A DNA stretch of 39,441 nt from Ensifer sp. MPMI2T (GTDB taxonomy: Bacteria; Pseudomonadota; Alphaproteobacteria; Rhizobiales; Rhizobiaceae). Within the stretch, counting starts at the first letter, position 1; each line of letters starts with the position of its first letter. Under the pieces are notes generated by a model. That model was not told the DNA's origin and searched no databases. It worked only from the letters and a program-made list of their open reading frames with translations. Location of the stretch: positions 1 through 39,441 of the forward strand of contig NZ_SRXN01000050.1 in assembly GCF_004827385.1 (NCBI RefSeq), written 5' to 3'. Shown one piece after another: positions 37,380 to 39,441 of this stretch. A program made the position numbers and the translations under genes.

Positions 37380-39164
37380 CTATTCCGCTGCGATGCCGTA
37401 GGGCGAATGCTCTTCGGCAAGTTCGTCGGAGGTGTCTTCCGGGATGTCGTTGCCGGAATCCGGCTCCGAAGCGCCGTGTTCATCGGGGACAGGCGTGTCT
37501 TCGAAGGCGTTATCCATCGGCGCATCGTCGATACTGTCGCCGTCCCCATCAGCGGCGGCATCATCTGCACTCGCATCATCGACGTGCAGCATCAGATCGG
37601 CGACATCCTGCCGGTCGGGCGCGAACAATGCGGCCGGATGGACGAAACTCGTCTCGGTCTTGAAGTGCTCGACGAGCGCCGAGCGCGTCTCACGCACCCG
37701 CGGCCGTGGCTGGATGTTGACCCCCTTCGCTGCGGTTTCGAGCGCCTGACGCGACAGGCAGGCGAGAAATTCCTCCGTCCCCATGTTCGGCAGGTATCCA
37801 CCCGCGCCGATCGCCTCGCCGGCGATCCTGGAGACGACGCCGCTGTTCGACATGCCGCGCCGGCATGACAGGACGTCGATCAGCATGGAGCGGGCAGCGA
37901 CCCGCACTGTCTCCAGGTCAAACGAAAGCCGGCCGTCCTCGGCAAAGAGCGTTGCCGCGTGACGCTTGAAGCGCTTTGGCCCGAACACGTGATCGTTGGC
38001 GCCGGAGTCGACGCGGACATTCTGGCCGGCGAAGGCAAGAACCAGCAGCGCTATCAGCATGTCGTCCTCGATCGGGGCGCGAGCCAGCGCCTCATGCAGC
38101 GCGTCGGTGCGGAAATCGCCGATCATGTCGTGCCCCTTCTGGGTCACCGCGGGCCGCGGCTTGGAGACGACGCCCGCGTCCTCATCGACTTGCACCGAGC
38201 CATCGGCGACCGAGCCGGTCTTTCCACCGGCCGGCTTCGGTTCCGGCATCCGGTAATGCACGGTCTGCACCTTGCCGTCGCGGTCGAGATACATGCCGGT
38301 GTGATCGGCCTTGCCTGGCTTGCCATAGATGCGTTCGGCCTTCTTCGGCAGTTCCGGCTGGCTCCAGTTGTTGACCTCAACGATCGCGCCCTTCTTCGGA
38401 AGATTGTTCGTCATCCATTCCTGCTGCGCGCCCAAGAAAGCATCGACATTGGTCGTGTAGCGATTGTCCTCGTCGGCCGGGCCGAAGAGATCCTCCGCCC
38501 ATTCGATCCCATAGGCCTCGCGCAGATCGTCGCCGAAGTTTGCATCGCGGGCATACATGCGGGTCTTGGAAAGGCCGTTGGCGATCTGCCACCAGGCGGC
38601 GGTGTCCCCCTTCTTCGGCTTGTGCGCCTTCCAGACTTCCTTCTGCTCATCGAGCGACGCGGCGGCGATCGTCCTGAGCTGCTGCTCGTTGGGCATGTCG
38701 CCCTTCGCCATCTGATCGAGCATGGACGGCAGGACGTTGGCCAGCAGGCGAAGTTTCCTGATCTGCCGCACGGGCAGCGCTAGCGCAACGGCAATCGCCT
38801 CTTCGGTCCAGCCGAGCGCCACGAGACGTTCGATGCCGCGCCATTGGTCGACGGGGTTGAGAGGTTCAAACGCGACATTGGCGATCATCGAGCGCATCGC
38901 GCCATTGTCGTTGGCGGCGTCAGTGACGAGAACCTCGATTTCCTCAAGACCGGCGGAAATCGCCTGGCGCACGCGGCGGTGGCCGGCCTGGATGATAAAG
39001 CCGTTGCCGCCGTCGATCTCGGGCGAGACCACAGGCGGCTGGATGATGCCGACAGATTTGACCGTCGCCAGCAACAACGCGTCGGCCTGCGGGGAAGATT
39101 TCGAGCGGCGGGCGCCATCAGGATTGTCCTTCAGCGCACGAGGATCGAGTTTCAGGATATGCAT
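37380..39164 (-). CDS. Large ParB-like plasmid protein
   Basis: This 594-residue protein has an N-terminal ParB/Srx-type domain (about 1-105) with the motif IIQAGHRRVRQAISAGL (58-74), where the GHRR segment corresponds to the ParB nucleotide/phosphate motif. A helix-turn-helix-like segment WTEEAIAVALALPVRQIRKLRLLANV (about 118-145) follows. The middle carries the variable part of this plasmid family, and the last 60 or so residues are extremely acidic. It is longer than partition ParB proteins and lacks a ParA partner, so it is more likely a plasmid nuclease- or regulator-like ParB homologue carried with ArdC/DUF7007 than the partition protein. AGGAG lies 7 nt before ATG 39164. Confidence 0.88.
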   Translation of the reverse strand: MHILKLDPRALKDNPDGARRSKSSPQADALLLATVKSVGIIQPPVVSPEIDGGNGFIIQAGHRRVRQAISAGLEEIEVLVTDAANDNGAMRSMIANVAFEPLNPVDQWRGIERLVALGWTEEAIAVALALPVRQIRKLRLLANVLPSMLDQMAKGDMPNEQQLRTIAAASLDEQKEVWKAHKPKKGDTAAWWQIANGLSKTRMYARDANFGDDLREAYGIEWAEDLFGPADEDNRYTTNVDAFLGAQQEWMTNNLPKKGAIVEVNNWSQPELPKKAERIYGKPGKADHTGMYLDRDGKVQTVHYRMPEPKPAGGKTGSVADGSVQVDEDAGVVSKPRPAVTQKGHDMIGDFRTDALHEALARAPIEDDMLIALLVLAFAGQNVRVDSGANDHVFGPKRFKRHAATLFAEDGRLSFDLETVRVAARSMLIDVLSCRRGMSNSGVVSRIAGEAIGAGGYLPNMGTEEFLACLSRQALETAAKGVNIQPRPRVRETRSALVEHFKTETSFVHPAALFAPDRQDVADLMLHVDDASADDAAADGDGDSIDDAPMDNAFEDTPVPDEHGASEPDSGNDIPEDTSDELAEEHSPYGIAAE

Positions 39165-39441
39165 GGAAAAGCTCCTCTGGTCCGGTGCGGAGCAGCGCAC
39201 ATGCTGCTCCTTCCTGTCTTCATTCCTTTCCGAAGACACTTCCCGGGCCGCAGAGCGGGCTTTCCGAGGCAACTGAGGGCGAGCAGCCCTGCTGCGAAGC
39301 GCAAGCGGGGCTTATAGCCCCGCGCGGCGCGAGTGGCCGGGATGCGGAGCGCGCGGTTGAGCGGTCACGCGTCGGCGGGAAGACAGCTCTGCGACCGCAT
39401 CGTCGATCTCCTCCCCGAAATCCCCTTCTCCCCTTCATCCC
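39165..39441. promoter_or_regulatory. Upstream region of the ParB-like gene with hairpins
   Basis: No gene is supported to the window edge. GGAGCAGC-GCACAT-GCTGCTCC (39189-39210) is a perfect 8-bp-arm hairpin 25 nt before the start codon, the same placement as the DUF736 and ardC leader hairpins. GCGGGGC-TTATA-GCCCCGC (39305-39323) is a second perfect hairpin. The far right is C-rich and may lead into another gene outside the window. Confidence 0.5.

Noticed and set aside
37380..39164. Calling the ParB-like gene the plasmid partition parB
   Set aside because: It has no parA partner, is far longer than partition ParB proteins and has a different C-terminus.
1..39441. CRISPR arrays, tRNA and rRNA genes
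   Set aside because: I saw no regularly spaced short direct repeats and no tRNA- or rRNA-like sequence on either strand by eye.

Overview
The window looks like part of a large conjugative plasmid from a member of the Rhizobiaceae (Rhizobium, Ensifer/Sinorhizobium or Agrobacterium). The grounds are a Ti/Sym-plasmid-type transfer block in its classical order (traR, traM, traHBFA, oriT, traCDG), a RopA-type alphaproteobacterial porin, DUF736, ArdC and DUF7007 plasmid genes, and high-GC codon use. No tRNA, rRNA, CRISPR array, repABC, traI or trb genes are visible, so the replication system, the autoinducer synthase and the mating-pore operon must lie outside the window or be absent.

Region by region. 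(1) 1-6.8 kb is an insertion-sequence pile-up: two almost identical tandem 2475-bp copies of an ISNCY/IS1202-like element, each with a DDE transposase and a convergent passenger gene, then a related element whose transposase is frameshifted. (2) 6.9-15 kb is an accessory zone built from one duplicated cassette (AraC regulator, MFS exporter, UPF0262 protein). The left copy keeps AraC and two UPF0262 genes but has a decayed MFS gene. The right copy keeps MFS and one UPF0262 gene but has a decayed AraC gene. A RopA-type porin sits between them. (3) 15-24.7 kb is the conjugation block: TraR activator and TraM antiactivator, the leftward operon traA-traF-traB-traH, a well-preserved oriT, a strong tra box, and the rightward operon traC-traD-traG. 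(4) 24.7-26 kb is an IS110-family insertion just downstream of traG. (5) 26.4-39.4 kb is accessory and presumed leading-region DNA: a membrane-anchored thermonuclease-like protein, a WGR protein, DUF736 genes in three copies (one dead), ZinT with a Zur-like operator, a Phd/PemK-like toxin-antitoxin pair with a 31-bp palindromic operator, HU, ArdC antirestriction, an operon of conserved plasmid proteins including DUF7007, and a large ParB-like protein.

How the parts fit together. TraR with an acyl-homoserine lactone would activate the divergent traAFBH and traCDG operons from the tra box at 22097-22114. TraM would restrain TraR. TraA would nick at oriT and TraG would couple the relaxosome to an off-window type IV secretion system. 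By analogy with RSF1010/Ti-type nick sites, the + strand would be exported with traCDG and then the right-hand region entering first. Most of the right-hand plasmid-biology genes (DUF736, ArdC, DUF7007 operon, ParB-like, small proteins) are on the minus strand, so the entering strand would be their template. Most of them are preceded by a hairpin a short way upstream of the start codon, and several also share an upstream GGCCGCAAYG...GGAGG motif. This possible family of single-strand promoters or leader elements is the most interesting signal in the window.
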